Of a stretch of DNA of 22,986 nt, positions 21,021 through 22,986 are shown piece after piece. The DNA is from Cyanobacteria bacterium UBA5018 (GTDB lineage: Bacteria > Cyanobacteriota > Cyanobacteriia > PCC-6307 > Cyanobiaceae): contig DGYA01000030.1 of NCBI GenBank assembly GCA_002396505.1, forward strand, positions 444 through 23,429, read 5' to 3'. The stretch's first letter is position 1. Every line of letters starts with the position of its first letter. A program made the translations under genes and the position numbers. A model generated the notes under the pieces. It was given only the letters and a program-made list of their open reading frames with translations, did not search any database and had not been told where the DNA came from.

Positions 21021-21740
21021 GTAACCCTGGGAGTGCAACCAATTGGCGGTTAGCGGCGACTCCGATGGCTGCCCCAAAGGCGGCTCTGAGAACTGCTCCA
21101 AAGGCGGCTCCGCCCCAGGCAGTCGCTGGCGAAGACCGGACGCCAGCAGTCTTTCGGTGTACTTGGCCAGCAGGTCTGCCTCAAGATTGACCGCATCGCC
21201 AGGCTGCAGCCGACAAAGGGTGGTAACAGCCCAGGTATGGGGAATCACCGCCAGCCAAAACCGGCTGCCATCGGCGCCGCAGCCCGCCACGGTGAGGCTG
21301 ATGCCATCCACCGCCACGCTGGCCTTCTCGCAGATGTAGCGGCCGTAATCGGCTTCTCGCCAAGCCAGCTCCAACCGCCAGGAGGCGCGCTGCCGCTCGA
21401 CCGCCCGCACCAAGCCGATGCCATCCACATGACCGCTCACCAAATGGCCCCCGAACCGGTCTGACAACCGCAGGGCCGGCTCCAAGTTCACCCAGCCGCC
21501 TCGGTCGGCCTTGGCGGCCAAGCTGGTGCGCGCGAGGGTCTCCTCACTCACATCGGCGCGAAAACCGCCGCCATCCGCCAGCAAGGCGGCCACGGTGAGA
21601 CACACCCCATCTACCGACACGCTGTCCCCTAGCTGCAGCGCAGCCGGGCCCCAAGCCACCGTTGCCGCCTGCCAGCGCAGCACCACCCCGGAAGCGGCGC
21701 GCCCGATCCTGCCCGTGGCCTGCACCAGTCCGGTGAACAT
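21015..21740 (-). CDS. ribE: Riboflavin synthase alpha chain
   Basis: This enzyme dismutates two 6,7-dimethyl-8-ribityllumazine molecules to riboflavin, the last step of the pathway. The 241-residue protein has the two lumazine-binding barrels: MFTGLV at the start, SVDGVCLTV (42-50), and FGGHLVSGHVDGIG (96-109) opening the second half, then VAVDGISLTV (142-151) and an EADLLAKYTERLL helix (187-199). The usual protein ends near residue 208. Here a 32-residue tail is built of an octapeptide repeat (EPPLEQFS, EPPLGQPS, ESPLTANW; 211-234). No FMN riboswitch was recognised upstream. The start ATG at 21740 gives the invariant N-terminal MFTGLV. The upstream 321 bp separate it from the divergent nuclease-domain gene. 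Confidence 0.96.
   Translation of the reverse strand: MFTGLVQATGRIGRAASGVVLRWQAATVAWGPAALQLGDSVSVDGVCLTVAALLADGGGFRADVSEETLARTSLAAKADRGGWVNLEPALRLSDRFGGHLVSGHVDGIGLVRAVERQRASWRLELAWREADYGRYICEKASVAVDGISLTVAGCGADGSRFWLAVIPHTWAVTTLCRLQPGDAVNLEADLLAKYTERLLASGLRQRLPGAEPPLEQFSEPPLGQPSESPLTANWLHSQGYS
21069..21116 (-). repeat. 24-bp in-frame repeat in the ribE tail
   Basis: Two 24-bp units (21069-21092 and 21093-21116) share CTGCYCCAAAGGCGGCTC at their left ends and encode the octapeptides EPPLxQxS on the minus strand. A third, diverged unit follows at 21045-21068. Confidence 0.75.
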
Positions 21741-22061
21741 TGGAAAAACCTGTCACCATGGAGAACACCATCCCCATGGCTGATGGCCACCATCATGCCC
21801 AGGCCGACAACTGGGCCGATGGAGCACCCCCCCCTAGTGCTCTGCAGGGGAGCAGACGCAGTCGCCAATGCCGATGAGAATGGCGATGGGCAAGCGAAGC
21901 AAATGGATGCGAGTAGCAAGGATCCAACCAGCAACGATGCAAGCAGGGATGCCACCAGCCAGGATCCAATCTGAAAGGATCCAGCCAGCCAGGAAGCAAC
22001 CGGCCAGGATGCTGAGCCGTGGGGCCTGGAGCGCGATGGGCACCAAGCAGGAGATGGCGAC
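21741..22061. other. Divergent ribE/nuclease intergenic region with 15-bp repeat array
   Basis: These 321 bp lie between the starts of ribE and the nuclease-domain gene. The right part (21919-22018) is an array of about seven degenerate 15-bp units such as AGGATCCAGCCAGCC, with clear units at 21919, 21961, 21976, 21991 and 22006. In the frame of the downstream gene it reads as pentapeptides of the KDPxS type, broken by one TGA (21972-21974). That frame opens at an ATG at 21783. I recognise no domain in it and do not call it a gene. No riboswitch or tRNA was recognised. Confidence 0.6.
22049..22053 (+). promoter_or_regulatory. Shine-Dalgarno site of the nuclease-domain gene
   Basis: AGGAG lies 8 nt before the ATG at 22062 and favours that start over any upstream in-frame beginning. 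Confidence 0.75.
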
Positions 22062-22964
22062 ATGGTTGAGATGAGCGTTGCCGGCATCGCCCTCGATGCC
22101 TCCACCCGTAGCCCGATCGTGCTGCTTCGCGACCCTTCAGGTCGTCGGCAGGTGCCGATCTGGATCGACCATGCCCAGGCCCAGAACATTCAGGCGGGCC
22201 TCAGCCCGCAACCGCCCCCCCGCCCCCTCAGCCACGACCTGATGGCCGCCATGCTCAAGGCGGCGGGGTTGCACCTGGAACGGGTGATCATCCACACCAT
22301 CGAAGACGCCACCTTCCGCGCCTCGCTCAAGCTCAGGAGCGAAACCAGCTCAGAGCCGATCGAACTGGATGCCAGGCCCAGCGATGCCATCGCTCTGGCC
22401 GTGCGCACCGGCACCAGCATCTGGATGCTGGAGGAGGTGGTGGCCGACGCCTCAATTCCAGTGAATGCGATGGCCGACGCCGTCGACCAGGCCGATTTTC
22501 GCCGCTTCCTGGAAACGATTAGTCCCGCCGAGATGGTGCGCCAAATTGGCCGGGCCCGACCCGATACGGACCTTGGCAAGCCACAGCAAAGCCTTGGCAA
22601 GCCGGCTGAGAGCGAGCCAAGCCAAGCCAAGCCCCTGATCCAGCCCGCCCCAGAACCAAAACTTATAGGTCAGGCCCCTGGAGAACAGCCCCCCGCAGGC
22701 GAACCGGTCCCACCCACTTCAGCTGACGCGAGCTCAACCGACCCGGCTGCCACCAGCCAGGCCCCAGTTGGCCAGGGCCTAGTTGACGAGGCTGCAGCGG
22801 CGCTGGATCCAGGGGCCCAAGGAGCCACCGGGCCAGAAGCCCCCGACCAGCCCTCCACTGCCGCTAAGCGGCCTGCCGCTGAACAAAAGCCGGCCCAACC
22901 CAGGCCCGAACCCCCTGCCGATCAGCCCCCCCCTGCCGATCAGCCCCCAGGTGCCGCCCCTTAG
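22062..22964 (+). CDS. Bifunctional nuclease (BFN/DUF151) domain protein with long Pro-rich tail
   Basis: The first ~135 residues of this 300-residue protein match the BFN/DUF151 domain: MVEMSVAGIALD at the start, SPIVLLRDPSGRRQVPIWI (17-35), SHDLMAAMLKAAG (57-69) and ARPSDAIALAVRTGTSIWML (104-123). Plant BFN proteins have RNase and DNase activity; cyanobacterial members are mostly uncharacterised. A short helical region (about 140-165) follows. Residues from about 170 to the end are a low-complexity Pro/Ala/Gln/Glu tail with internal repeats (SLGKPxxS; PADQPP twice near the end), longer than the domain itself. The tail should be disordered. No membrane segment is seen. The start is fixed by AGGAG at 22049. 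It is divergent from ribE. Confidence 0.88.
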   Translation: MVEMSVAGIALDASTRSPIVLLRDPSGRRQVPIWIDHAQAQNIQAGLSPQPPPRPLSHDLMAAMLKAAGLHLERVIIHTIEDATFRASLKLRSETSSEPIELDARPSDAIALAVRTGTSIWMLEEVVADASIPVNAMADAVDQADFRRFLETISPAEMVRQIGRARPDTDLGKPQQSLGKPAESEPSQAKPLIQPAPEPKLIGQAPGEQPPAGEPVPPTSADASSTDPAATSQAPVGQGLVDEAAAALDPGAQGATGPEAPDQPSTAAKRPAAEQKPAQPRPEPPADQPPPADQPPGAAP

Positions 22965-22986
22965 GAGTTCGCTGAAAAACCCGGCC

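Noticed and set aside
21741..22061. FMN riboswitch for ribE
   Set aside because: I could not find the conserved RFN blocks on the minus strand; the region is mostly short tandem repeats.

Overview
The window looks like a chromosomal segment from a GC-rich picocyanobacterium of the Synechococcus/Cyanobium type. The evidence is family content: a stand-alone second GroEL, a cyanobacterial AbrB-like regulator, a DUF3122 protein, a Nif11-domain protein, an FtsH of the cyanobacterial membrane type, and cyanobacterial ctaA/ctaB beside ctaCDE. Almost all of it is dense core genome. I see no rRNA, tRNA, CRISPR array, transposase or phage gene.

Layout. Bases 1-817 are visibly AT-richer than the rest and hold only the possible 3' end of a membrane protein and degenerate sequence. 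Next come ftsH (minus) and, divergently, an SRAP/YedK-type DNA-damage protein (plus), then two short tandem-repeat arrays, a Nif11-domain protein and a DUF427 protein (plus). These meet ribD (minus) with overlapping stop codons. Upstream of ribD on the minus strand lie a secreted DUF3122 protein and a large GH116 glycosidase, joined by an ATGA overlap. After a degenerate repeat array come a small membrane protein (minus) and groEL2 (plus), closed by a clear hairpin terminator.

Bases 11201-16108 form one minus-strand run: ctaA (heme A synthase), ctaB (heme O synthase), an ABC ATPase, an ABC-2 permease and a NanE-type epimerase. It is divergent from ctaC-ctaD-ctaE (16266-19444), so cofactor synthesis and the aa3 oxidase that uses it share one 157-bp intergenic region. 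A cyAbrB regulator with a very acidic tail follows, then an HdeD-like membrane protein (minus), ribE (minus) and a bifunctional-nuclease-domain protein with a long Pro/Ala/Gln-rich tail.

Functional themes are respiration (ctaA-E), riboflavin synthesis (ribD and ribE, about 15 kb apart), protein quality control (FtsH, GroEL2) and regulation (cyAbrB). I found no convincing undescribed multi-gene system. The most unexpected layer is non-coding: gene junctions repeatedly carry degenerate 12-17 bp tandem repeats, several sharing a TTYAGCTRR-like junction and some running through stop codons. Other points worth a check are an SRAP protein lacking the usual active-site Asn, an in-frame pentapeptide-repeat frame with one stop just upstream of the nuclease gene, and a 21-bp duplication that places nanE in frame behind the permease stop.
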